From: an uncultured Eubacteriales bacterium
GTDB lineage: Bacteria; Bacillota_A; Clostridia; Christensenellales; Aristaeellaceae
NCBI GenBank assembly: GCA_902803675.1
Contig: CADCQZ010000417.1
Location: 1 to 6,357, forward strand
Direction: 5' to 3'
Length of the DNA: 6,357 bases
In this document: piece by piece, positions 1 through 6,114 of the stretch
Numbering within the stretch: position 1 is the stretch's first letter
Layout: each line of letters starts with the position of its first letter
Position numbers and translations under genes: made by a program
The notes under the pieces: model-generated
What the model was told of the DNA's origin: nothing
What the model saw: the letters and a program-made list of their open reading frames with translations, nothing else
The model's database searches: none

Positions 1-789
1 GGGATTGTCAGCCGTCGCGGAGGCTTCGACGCAGGCCTGCTGCACCGGGAAGAAGGTGGGGAACGCGGCCAGGTCCAGCATGTAGGCGCAGGGCGCCTTC
101 AGGGTCACGGTGAAGGTCTTGCCGTCTTCGGAAGCCACAGCCTGCAGATCGTCGGGATAGCCGGCGATGCCGTCGAACATGTAGCTGTAGTCAGCGGCGG
201 TCTCGGGAGCGGCAGCGCGCTTCCAGGAGTACTCGAAGTCCTTCGCGGTCAGGGCGGTGCCGTCGGACCACTTCAGGCCTTCACGGATGGCGAAGGTGTA
301 GGTCAGGCCGTCTTCGCTGACTTCGTAGCCGGTGGCGAAGTTCGGGGACACATTGCCCTCGGCGTCATAGGTGTACAGGCCGCCGAAGCTGTTGGCCGCC
401 AGGCAGGCACCGTCAACGGAGCTGTTCAGGGCGGGGTCGAGCTTGTCCGGCTCGGAGGCGAGCTGGAGGCGGATGGTGGTCTTGTCACCGAAATCGGAGT
501 ACATGAAGAACTTGGTGCCGTAGGGGTTGGAGTAGAAGCCGGTCAGTTCGGGCTTGGCCATGTACACATCATTGTAGTAATAGATGGGCACGATGGCGCC
601 GGTGTCCATCAGGATGTCCTCAGCCTGATGCATCAGCTTGGCGCGCTCCGCGAAGTCGGTGGTCGACTTGATGGTGGCGATCAGCGCGTCATACTCGGTC
701 CAGTCCGGTTCGCTGCCTGCATCCGCGAACGCGGAAGCGATGCCCATGACCATCATGGCGGCCAGCAGCAGTGCGAGCAGTTTCTTCAT
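1..789 (-). CDS. oppA: Oligopeptide-binding protein OppA, partial, with permuted domain order
   Basis: This is an extracytoplasmic peptide-binding protein of solute-binding family 5. The 263 residues present run without a stop to the left edge, so the 3' end is missing. The ATG at 787-789 has a perfect AAGGAGG 10 bases upstream. Residues 1-22 are a Sec signal peptide (MKK, a leucine/alanine core, cleavage after AFA). No cysteine follows, so there is no lipobox. Residues about 28-101 read like the usual C-terminal end of OppA: a helix with EYDALI and ERAKLMHQAEDILM, then GAIVPIYYYNDVYMAKP and NPYGTKFFMYSDF. Residues about 103-263 then read like the usual mature N-terminus: TIRLQLASEPDKLDPALNS, GLYTYDAEGN, DGLTYTFAIREGLKWSDGT, LTAKDFEYSWKRA and VTLKAP. 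The two halves are therefore in reversed order in one frame. The family is clear. Whether this is a true permutation, a duplication of the C-terminal piece, or an assembly artefact cannot be settled here. It is the last visible gene of the opp operon, 62 bases after oppF. Confidence 0.9.
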   Translation of the reverse strand, partial: MKKLLALLLAAMMVMGIASAFADAGSEPDWTEYDALIATIKSTTDFAERAKLMHQAEDILMDTGAIVPIYYYNDVYMAKPELTGFYSNPYGTKFFMYSDFGDKTTIRLQLASEPDKLDPALNSSVDGACLAANSFGGLYTYDAEGNVSPNFATGYEVSEDGLTYTFAIREGLKWSDGTALTAKDFEYSWKRAAAPETAADYSYMFDGIAGYPDDLQAVASEDGKTFTVTLKAPCAYMLDLAAFPTFFPVQQACVEASATADNP

Positions 790-799
790 AGGATCTTTT

Positions 800-806
800 C
801 CTCCTT
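800..806 (-). promoter_or_regulatory. Ribosome binding site of oppA
   Basis: The minus strand reads AAGGAGG, a full match to the anti-Shine-Dalgarno sequence, 10 bases before the ATG at 789. It fixes the start of the permuted OppA and shows that the signal-peptide end of this odd gene is a normal translation start. Confidence 0.85.
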
Positions 807-851
807 AAGATTTTTATATCGTCCGTCCTTCCTGAAGGAAAGCGGGTGATA

Positions 852-1817
852 TCAGCGGTTGTGGCAGGCCACGAAGCGGCCGGGCTCCAGCTCCCTGAGC
901 TCGGGACGGCTCTCCTCGCAGGCCTTCGTGGCGTAACGGCAGCGGGTGCGGAACGGGCAGCCCTTGGGCATATGAAGGGGCGAGGGCACGTCCCCTTCCA
1001 GGATGATGCGGTGCTTGTGGCGCGCCGCCTCCGGGTCCGGCATGGGGATCGCGGAGATCAGGGACTCGGTATAGGGGTGGATCGGCTTGCCGATGATGTC
1101 CGCCGCGGAGCCCACCTCCACGATGCGGCCCAGGTACATCACGGCGATCCTGCGGCTCATGTGCTGCACCACCAGAAGATCGTGGGCGATGAACAGGTAC
1201 GCGATGCCCAGCTTTTCCTGGAGCTCCTCGAAGGTGTTGATGATCTGGGCCTGGATGGAAACATCCAGAGCGGAGACCGGCTCGTCACACACGATGAAGC
1301 GGGGCTTTACCGCCAGGGCCCGGGCGATGCCGATGCGCTGGCGCTGACCGCCGGAGAATTCATGGGCGTAGCGGTTGGCGTGATCGCTGTTGAGCCCCAC
1401 CAGGTTCAGAAGCTCGGCGATCCTGTCGGCCCGCTCCTTTTTGGAGCTGTACAGGTGATGGATGTCCAGAGGCTCGCCGATGATGTCCGACACGGTCATG
1501 CGGGGATTGAGGGAAGAATAGGGATCCTGGAACACGATCTGCATGTCCTTGCGGAAATTCGCGATATTCTTCTCGGTGACCTGCTTCCCGTCGAACCAGA
1601 CCTCACCGGCCGTGGGCTTGTACAGGTACAAAAGCGTCCTGCCCACGGTGGTCTTGCCGCAGCCGGACTCGCCCACCAGGCCCAGGGTCTCACCCTCATC
1701 GATGGTGAAGGACACGTCATCCACAGCCTTGAGCTGGAGCTTGTTGAGGATGCCGGACTTGACGGTGAAATATTCCTTCAGGTGGCGCACATCCACCAGA
1801 TGCTTCTGTTCGCTCAC
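852..1817 (-). CDS. oppF: Oligopeptide ABC transporter ATP-binding protein OppF
   Basis: This is the second cytoplasmic ATPase subunit of the Opp/Dpp importer, and it pairs with OppD to power peptide uptake. All ABC motifs are present in the 321 residues: Walker A GESGCGKT (49-56), Q-loop Q97, signature SGGQRQR (155-161), Walker B with D178-E179, and H-loop H212. The C-terminal oligopeptide-transporter extension begins around HPYT (247-250). It carries four cysteines at 287, 293, 300 and 318 (C-X5-C-X6-C-X17-C), a pattern linked to an iron-sulfur cluster in some Opp/Dpp ATPases. The length is normal for OppF/DppF. The start is GTG at 1815-1817. It overlaps the oppD stop by four bases (GTGA), so translation is probably coupled, and a GGCGGTGA ribosome-binding sequence lies 6 bases upstream. 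F rather than D is assigned from gene order and from the form of the signature region; DppF is an equally fair name. Confidence 0.93.
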   Translation of the reverse strand: MSEQKHLVDVRHLKEYFTVKSGILNKLQLKAVDDVSFTIDEGETLGLVGESGCGKTTVGRTLLYLYKPTAGEVWFDGKQVTEKNIANFRKDMQIVFQDPYSSLNPRMTVSDIIGEPLDIHHLYSSKKERADRIAELLNLVGLNSDHANRYAHEFSGGQRQRIGIARALAVKPRFIVCDEPVSALDVSIQAQIINTFEELQEKLGIAYLFIAHDLLVVQHMSRRIAVMYLGRIVEVGSAADIIGKPIHPYTESLISAIPMPDPEAARHKHRIILEGDVPSPLHMPKGCPFRTRCRYATKACEESRPELRELEPGRFVACHNR

Positions 1818-2821
1818 GCCTTTTCACCGCCCTTTGCTTCTTCCATCATGCGCTTGACATTGTTCCAGCACGCCGCGATGTGGAAATCGTTGACGCGGAC
1901 CTCCTCGGGCTGCTGTGTCAGGCACACCTTCATGGCGTGATCGCACCGGGCCGCGAAGGCGCAGCCCTTGGGCAGGTTCAGCAGATCCACGGGAGCGCCC
2001 TGGATGGGGACCAGCTTCTCGTGTTTTTCGGAGATGCGCGGGATGGAACGGATCAGGCCCTTGGTGTATTCGTGCCTCGGGTTGTAGAAGATCTCATCCG
2101 CCGTGCCCCGCTCGCAGACCTTGCCGCCGTACATCACGATGATCTCATCGCACATATCGGCGATGACGCCCAGGTCATGGGTGATCATGATGATGGCCAT
2201 GCCCATTTTCTTCTGCAGGGACTGCATCAGCTCCAGGATCTGGGCCTGGATGGTCACGTCCAGAGCGGTGGTGGGCTCGTCGGCGATCAGGATATCCGGT
2301 TCGCAGGCCAGGGCCATGGCGATCATCACCCTCTGCCGCATGCCGCCGGACAGCTCATAGGGGTACTGCTTGAGCCGCTTCTCCGGCTCGTTGACGCCCA
2401 CCAGCTGGAGCATCTCCAGCGCCCGGGCCTGCACCTGCTCGCGGGTCCTGTCCGTGTGGATCCTGATGGCCTCGCGCAGCTGGCTGCCGATGGAAAAGGT
2501 GGGGTTCAGGCAGGTCATCGGATCCTGGAAGATGATGGAGATCCGGCTGCCGCGGAAGTTCTGCATCTCCTGTTCGGAGTACTTGAGGATGTTCTGCCCC
2601 TTGAAGAGCACCTCGCCCTCGGTGACGCGGCCGGTGTCCGTCAGGATGCGCATGACCGAATAGGCCGACACGCTCTTGCCGCTGCCGCTCTCGCCCACGA
2701 TGCCCAGCACCTTGCCGGCATCCAGGTTGTAGGAGATACCGTTGACGGCCCGGACCTCGCCGGCGTCGGTATAGAAGGAGGTGTGCAGGTTCTTGACCTG
2801 CAGGATCGGCATTTCGCTCAT
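1814..2821 (-). CDS. oppD: Oligopeptide ABC transporter ATP-binding protein OppD
   Basis: This is the first ATPase subunit of the peptide importer, 335 residues and close to the family norm. Motifs in order are Walker A GESGSGKS (43-50), Q-loop Q99 in FQDP, signature LSGGMRQR (157-164), Walker B ending in D181-E182, and H-loop H215. The SGGMRQR form is typical of OppD/DppD, whereas OppF/DppF have SGGQRQR. The C-terminal extension includes HEYT (250-253) and cysteines at 287, 293, 300 and 318, the same spacing as in the neighbouring OppF. The last 18 residues are charged ([14 protein letters not shown]). The start is ATG at 2819-2821, 4 bases after the oppC stop, with an excellent GAGGAGGTGA site. 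An internal ATG at residue 4 is possible but would sit too far from that site. The stop overlaps the GTG start of oppF. Confidence 0.95.
   Translation of the reverse strand: MSEMPILQVKNLHTSFYTDAGEVRAVNGISYNLDAGKVLGIVGESGSGKSVSAYSVMRILTDTGRVTEGEVLFKGQNILKYSEQEMQNFRGSRISIIFQDPMTCLNPTFSIGSQLREAIRIHTDRTREQVQARALEMLQLVGVNEPEKRLKQYPYELSGGMRQRVMIAMALACEPDILIADEPTTALDVTIQAQILELMQSLQKKMGMAIIMITHDLGVIADMCDEIIVMYGGKVCERGTADEIFYNPRHEYTKGLIRSIPRISEKHEKLVPIQGAPVDLLNLPKGCAFAARCDHAMKVCLTQQPEEVRVNDFHIAACWNNVKRMMEEAKGGEKA
1824..1831 (-). promoter_or_regulatory. Ribosome binding site supporting the GTG start of oppF
   Basis: The minus strand reads GGCGGTGA, a one-mismatch form of GGAGGTGA, 6 bases before the GTG at 1817. 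It lies inside the end of oppD. With the GTGA overlap it explains why the GTG and not a later codon is the start of oppF. Confidence 0.55.
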
Positions 2822-2825
2822 ATCG

Positions 2826-2835
2826 TCACCTCCTC
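2826..2835 (-). promoter_or_regulatory. oppD ribosome binding site containing the oppC stop codon
   Basis: The minus strand reads GAGGAGGTGA, and the final TGA is the stop codon of oppC. The ATG of oppD follows after 4 bases. A ribosome finishing oppC therefore stops on the oppD initiation site, which favours coupled, near-equal translation of permease and ATPase. Confidence 0.8.
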
Positions 2836-3905
2836 AGTTTCGGGTCGAAAGCGTCGCGCAGACCGTCGCCCAGCAGGTTGAAGGACAGCACGATCAGGCA
2901 GATGCCCACCGCGGGAAAGATCATCTTGTAGGGGTAGGCCTGCAGCGCCTGGCGCGCCGCGTTGGCCAGGGAGCCCAGAGAGGGCATGGGCGCCTGAACG
3001 CCCAGGCCGATGAAGCTCAGGAAGCTCTCGGTGAAAATGGCCGACGGGATCTGCAGAGCCGTGGAAATGATGATGACGCTCATGCAGTTGGGCAGGATAT
3101 GCTTGCGGATGATCCGCCCGGGCTTCGCGCCCATGGCCCTGGCCGCCAGGACATACTCGTTGTTCTTGATGGTGAGGATCTGGCCGCGGACGAGGCGGGC
3201 CATGCCGACCCAGTAAAGCAGGCCGAACACCACGAACATGGACAGCATGTTCGTGCCGATACTGGCCAGGGCCGTGTTCTGCAGGCTCTGCCCCAGCACC
3301 TGATCGAGCACCACGGACAAAAGGATCACCATCAGCGTATCCGGCAGGGAGTAGATGATATCCACGATGCGCATCATGATCAGGTCCGTCCTGCCGCCCG
3401 CGTAACCGGCGATGGAGCCGTAGAGCAGGCCGATGATCAGCACGATCAGGGAGGCGAAGAAGCCCACCGCCAGGGAGACCCGGGCGCCGTAGATCACGCG
3501 GATGAAATAGTCCCGGCACAATTCATCGGTCCCGAAAATATGGGGGAAGATCGTCTGCCCCTCGTCGATGGCGCTCTGCTCCATCTTGGAGTAAGTGAAG
3601 GGCAGCATGTTCTTGGCGCTCTTGTCGCGCTTGCCGTTGACGGTGACCATATCGGAATACTTGTACGGCACGATCATGGGCGCCACGAGGATCGTGACGA
3701 GGATGATCAAAAGCACGATCATGGAACCGACGGCCAGCGGATTCCTGAACAGCTTGCGCATGCCGTCGCGGAAGAAGGTCGTGCTCTCCCGCATGACCTC
3801 CTGCTGGGCCTTTTCCTCATCGGTAGCCGGCTCGAACATGGCCGCGTCCAGCTGCAGGCTGAAGGGCCGCTTTTTCGGCGGGATATTGGGATCGAACTCA
3901 GTCAT
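2826..3905 (-). CDS. oppC: Oligopeptide ABC transporter permease OppC
   Basis: This is an inner-membrane channel subunit of the BPD_transp_1 family that pairs with OppB. It has 359 residues, somewhat longer than many OppC proteins. A cytoplasmic N-terminal tail of about 55 residues precedes helix 1 (about 58-80, the OppC N-terminal segment). An outer loop of about 45 residues is followed by FGTDELCRDYFIRVIYGAR (124-142), the family hallmark before helix 2. The usual glycine in GTDELGRD is a cysteine here (C130). Further helices lie at about 141-164, 189-206, 217-238, 274-298 and 328-347. The EAA coupling loop that docks on the ATPase is visible as EYVLAARAMGAKPGRI (250-265) followed by HILPN (269-273). 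The ATG at 3903-3905 has AAAGGAGG 9 bases upstream. The gene is 15 bases after oppB and 4 bases before oppD. Confidence 0.94.
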   Translation of the reverse strand: MTEFDPNIPPKKRPFSLQLDAAMFEPATDEEKAQQEVMRESTTFFRDGMRKLFRNPLAVGSMIVLLIILVTILVAPMIVPYKYSDMVTVNGKRDKSAKNMLPFTYSKMEQSAIDEGQTIFPHIFGTDELCRDYFIRVIYGARVSLAVGFFASLIVLIIGLLYGSIAGYAGGRTDLIMMRIVDIIYSLPDTLMVILLSVVLDQVLGQSLQNTALASIGTNMLSMFVVFGLLYWVGMARLVRGQILTIKNNEYVLAARAMGAKPGRIIRKHILPNCMSVIIISTALQIPSAIFTESFLSFIGLGVQAPMPSLGSLANAARQALQAYPYKMIFPAVGICLIVLSFNLLGDGLRDAFDPKLRR

Positions 3906-3914
3906 TGCCCTCAG

Positions 3915-3922
3915 CCTCCTTT
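3915..3922 (-). promoter_or_regulatory. Ribosome binding site of oppC overlapping the oppB stop
   Basis: The minus strand reads AAAGGAGG 9 bases before the oppC ATG. Its first two bases belong to the TAA stop of oppB (3921-3923). This is a second case in the operon where a stop codon is merged with the next ribosome binding site. Confidence 0.8.
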
Positions 3923-5000
3923 AATCAAAATCGATCCTGGGATCCACGAGCTTGTAGACCAGGTCACTGATCAGGGTCATGGTCACCATCAGGGTCGCCA
4001 GGAAGATCGTCGTGCCCATGATCATGGGATAGTCCCTGTTGGTGATGCCCTGGACGAACTTGGTGCCCAGGCCTCCCGTGGTGAATACGCTCTCCACCAC
4101 CATGGACCCGGTCAGGATGTAAGCCGTCATGGGGCCCACATAGGTGATCACCGGGATCAGAGCGTTGCGCAGCGCGTGCTTGAAGATGATCAGCCAGCGC
4201 TTGACGCCCTTGGCGCGGGCGGTGCGGATATAATCCTGCCCCAGCACGTCCAGCATGGAGGTCTTTGTAAGACGCGTGATATAGCTCATCGGGGACAGCA
4301 TCAGCGCGATCACCGGCAGCACGTAGGACTGGTTGCTGGTGGAGAAGATCGGGAACCAGTTGAGCTGCAGGCAGAACACCAGCAGAAGGAGCGTGGCCAT
4401 GATGAAGCTGGGCACCGCCACGAACAGCGTGGTGAAAAAGATGATGACGCGGTCCGCCACCTTCCCGCGGTTCAGAGCAGCGACAGAACCCAGGATCACG
4501 CCGATGAGGATCGCCGCCACCGCCGCGTAGCCGCCCAGCTTCGCGGAGATCTGGAAGGACTCGAAGATCGTGGTGGAGATCTCGCGGCCGGTCTTGGTCG
4601 AGATGCCGAAATTGCCCTGCATCAGGCCTTCAAGATAGAGCAGGAACTGCTTCCCGACGGGCTCGTTCAGGTGGAAGCGCTCCTCGAGCACCGCCTGGAC
4701 CGCCGCGGAAGGCGCCTTTTCCTTGGAGAAGGGGCCGCCGGGGATGGCGTTCATGGCGAAGAACGTGATGGCGGCGATGATGAACACCGTCAGCAGCGCC
4801 AAAAGGATACGCTTGCAGATATACCGGCCCGTGTCGTTGGTGAACAGCATCGCGCCGGCGATCAGAAGAAGCGTCACGCCCAGGAGGATCTTTTCAGTCA
4901 GGATCGGCAGAGTGAACCACCCGATAATAAAAACAGTCACCACGGAGACCGCGGCAACGATCAGATGTCTCTTTCTGCGATTGGTTTCGGTCGCATCCAT
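3921..5000 (-). CDS. oppB: Oligopeptide ABC transporter permease OppB with extra N-terminal helices
   Basis: This is the inner-membrane permease that pairs with OppC, and the first gene of the opp operon. The canonical OppB start (GRYICKRILLALLTVF) appears only at about residue 58, followed by FFAMNAIPGGPF (80-91). Family-typical features follow: the LNEPVGKQFLLYLEGLMQGNFG stretch (111-132), membrane helices at about 62-83, 156-177, 186-211, 225-242, 282-302 and 327-348, and the EAA coupling loop around DYIRTARAKGVKRW (256-269). The C-terminus VDPRIDF is standard. The unusual part is residues 1-57, where two hydrophobic segments (about 12-31 and 37-54) would make an eight-helix protein of 359 residues instead of the usual 300-320. 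The start is ATG at 4998-5000. A TAA lies in frame two codons upstream, and GGAAGGT stands 11 bases before the ATG. The internal ATG at residue 51 has no ribosome binding site. Confidence 0.93.
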   Translation of the reverse strand: MDATETNRRKRHLIVAAVSVVTVFIIGWFTLPILTEKILLGVTLLLIAGAMLFTNDTGRYICKRILLALLTVFIIAAITFFAMNAIPGGPFSKEKAPSAAVQAVLEERFHLNEPVGKQFLLYLEGLMQGNFGISTKTGREISTTIFESFQISAKLGGYAAVAAILIGVILGSVAALNRGKVADRVIIFFTTLFVAVPSFIMATLLLLVFCLQLNWFPIFSTSNQSYVLPVIALMLSPMSYITRLTKTSMLDVLGQDYIRTARAKGVKRWLIIFKHALRNALIPVITYVGPMTAYILTGSMVVESVFTTGGLGTKFVQGITNRDYPMIMGTTIFLATLMVTMTLISDLVYKLVDPRIDFD

Positions 5001-5011
5001 TCCGATTTACT

Positions 5012-5018
5012 ACCTTCC
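5012..5018 (-). promoter_or_regulatory. Ribosome binding site of oppB
   Basis: The minus strand reads GGAAGGT, 11 bases before the ATG at 5000. It is weaker than the other sites in the operon, but it supports the long form of OppB over a start at Met51. Part of it could pair in a weak CCGT/ACGG stem with 5032-5035. Confidence 0.6.
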
Positions 5019-5036
5019 GTGTCACAATAATACGGC

Positions 5037-5052
5037 ACATTCCAAAAAATGT
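5037..5052. repeat. Short inverted repeat at the predicted opp transcription start
   Basis: ACATT (5037-5041) and AATGT (5048-5052) are exact reverse complements separated by six bases. The element would begin about one base after the predicted start of transcription, near 5053. It could be an operator or a small 5' hairpin in the mRNA. A 5-base arm is short enough to arise by chance. Confidence 0.35.
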
Positions 5053-5059
5053 ACTGCTG

Positions 5060-5089
5060 ATTTTAGTCGATTAAAGCCCGCCTTGTCAA
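5060..5089 (-). promoter_or_regulatory. Sigma-70-type promoter of the opp operon
   Basis: On the minus strand, TTGACA (5089-5084) is a perfect -35 hexamer. TAAAAT (5065-5060) is a five-of-six -10 hexamer, and the spacer is 18 bases. Transcription should start near 5053, which leaves about a 53-base leader before oppB. No other candidate of this quality is visible in the intergenic region. The -35 hexamer lies inside the hairpin at 5075-5100. Confidence 0.7.
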
Positions 5090-5100
5090 GAAAGCGGGCC
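5075..5100 (-). terminator. Probable intrinsic terminator after the araC-type gene
   Basis: On the minus strand GCCCGC (5099-5094) pairs with GCGGGC (5081-5076). The stem extends inward by a U-G and two U-A pairs (5093-5091 with 5082-5084) and outward by one G-U pair, giving about 10 pairs around a six-base loop CUUGAC. UUUAAUC follows, so the U-tract is short and broken. The element stands 64 bases after the stop of the regulator gene, as expected for a terminator of the guaB-araC transcript. Leakiness is likely because of the weak U-tract. Confidence 0.6.
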
Positions 5101-5111
5101 TGTGTTCGGAG

Positions 5112-5141
5112 AAGTATGTTGTATTTTTGTTGTTTTTTTGG
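5112..5141. promoter_or_regulatory. A/T-rich tract with direct repeats upstream of the opp promoter
   Basis: In this otherwise GC-rich window the tract is strongly T-rich on the plus strand. It contains TGTTGT twice (5117-5122 and 5128-5133), 11 bases apart, about one helical turn. Relative to the predicted start at 5053 it lies at about -59 to -88, a usual location for an AraC-family activator, and the neighbouring gene encodes one. An operator role is inferred from position only. A flexible or curved DNA segment is an alternative. Confidence 0.35.
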
Positions 5142-5163
5142 TGTATCCGAGGCGGTGTGCCCC

Positions 5164-6090
5164 TCAAACGTTTTCCCTTATGCCCTCCGGATCCGCGGCC
5201 GCGCCGTAGATGGCCCGGTACTGGGTAGGCGTCAGGTTTTTGTATCCCCGGAAGACCCGGTTGAAAGAGGCGACACTGCCGAAACCCGATTCCGCCGCGA
5301 TCTCGTGGATCGGCTTCCGGGAGTATATCAGCAGATCCGTCGCCGCCGCCAGGCGCTTGCGGGTGAGGAACTCCGTATAACTGGTGCCGGAGAACTGCTT
5401 GAAGATCCTGGAAAAATAGTATTTGGAAAAACCCGCGAATGACGCCACGTCCTCCAGAGAGATATCGTCCCTGTAGTGCTCGTTGATGTACGTCAGGGCG
5501 CTGTTCATGATCTCCGCGTCGATGACCGAGCCGCCGGAAACGCTCTCGGGCGCCCTCTGGGCCAGGTAGCGCCGTCCCAGGATCACGTACATCTGCATCA
5601 GGTAGGAATAGCACTGGGTGTTCCACAGGGGCTTCTTCTCGAAATAGCAGCTCACCACCCGCATCAGCAGATCCGCCGCTTCCCGCGCTTCCCCCTCCCT
5701 CAGGTAGATCGGTTCCCGGAGCATATCGTTGATGTCGGGCATGTCCCGAAGGCTGATGAACAGGTTGGGCTCGAACAGGAACAGATAGCGCTGCGTCTCC
5801 TCGGGCTCGGTCAGCTCATGGGGACAGCCGGAGGGCACGATCAGGATCTCCCCGGGCCGGACGCTGCAGGTCCTATCCCCGAGCCTGTAGACGGACACCC
5901 CTCTCAAGGGCATGATGATCTCCACGGCGGAATGGACATGGTTGTCATAGTGGGCCGCCACATCAGAAGACCAGATGCGGATGGAGGAATGCTCCACATA
6001 GGAAACATATTCCTGTTTCCCCTGCAGGATGCGGAACCCGTCCGGAAAGCGCCTGCGCTCCTCCTCGTTGACGATCTTTCTTTTAGCCAT
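5164..6090 (-). CDS. AraC-family transcriptional regulator with cupin-type sensor domain
   Basis: This is a cytoplasmic DNA-binding regulator of 308 residues with the usual two-part layout. The N-terminal half has a cupin-like AraC ligand-binding domain (about 45-110), seen in HYDNHVHSAVEII (47-59, His47/51/53 and Glu57), a VRPGEILIVPSGCPHEL stretch (77-93) and FLFEPNLF. A helical linker rich in hydrophobics follows. The C-terminal domain (about 193-297) holds two helix-turn-helix units: ISLEDVASFAGFSKYYFSRIFK (210-231), and IHEIAAESGFGSVASFNRVF (261-280) followed by the family signature through LTPTQYR (286-292). The ATG at 6088-6090 has an in-frame TGA just upstream and a modest AGGA 9 bases away. 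The gene starts 24 bases after guaB with no terminator between them. It lies upstream of oppB in the same direction and may control the opp promoter. The ligand cannot be told from sequence. Confidence 0.92.
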   Translation of the reverse strand: MAKRKIVNEEERRRFPDGFRILQGKQEYVSYVEHSSIRIWSSDVAAHYDNHVHSAVEIIMPLRGVSVYRLGDRTCSVRPGEILIVPSGCPHELTEPEETQRYLFLFEPNLFISLRDMPDINDMLREPIYLREGEAREAADLLMRVVSCYFEKKPLWNTQCYSYLMQMYVILGRRYLAQRAPESVSGGSVIDAEIMNSALTYINEHYRDDISLEDVASFAGFSKYYFSRIFKQFSGTSYTEFLTRKRLAAATDLLIYSRKPIHEIAAESGFGSVASFNRVFRGYKNLTPTQYRAIYGAAADPEGIRENV

Positions 6091-6114
6091 CGTCGATCAT
6101 CCTGCGGAAGAAAG

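Noticed and set aside
827..840. Small hairpin CCTT-CCTG-AAGG between oppF and oppA
   Set aside because: A four-pair stem with no following U-tract is too weak to call a terminator or processing site.
813..841. A possible separate promoter for oppA (TATAAA with TTTCCT 17 bases upstream)
   Set aside because: The -35 matches in only three of six bases, and the transcript would begin inside the ribosome binding site.
846..2881. Plus-strand open frames of 364 and 333 codons opposite oppF and oppD
   Set aside because: They are low-complexity shadows of the ATPase genes, with the same His/Asp/Gly bias and no family match that I recognise.
2818..3519. A 233-codon minus-strand frame inside oppC
   Set aside because: It is an out-of-frame copy of the permease region, rich in Arg, Gly, Pro and His, without hydrophobic segments. 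The true frame carries the EAA loop and helices.
2781..5030. A 749-codon open frame on the plus strand, antisense to oppB and oppC
   Set aside because: The translation is a run of His, Asp, Gln, Gly and Arg with no recognisable domain or membrane segment. It exactly mirrors two canonical permease genes. It is a product of GC-rich codon use in the opposite strand.
5017..5035. CCGT/ACGG stem that could mask the oppB ribosome binding site
   Set aside because: Four pairs around an 11-base loop would be unstable, so I do not call a riboswitch or thermosensor.
5063..5626. A 187-codon minus-strand frame over the end of the araC-type gene
   Set aside because: It is out of frame with the helix-turn-helix domain, has no domain of its own, and runs through the terminator and promoter.
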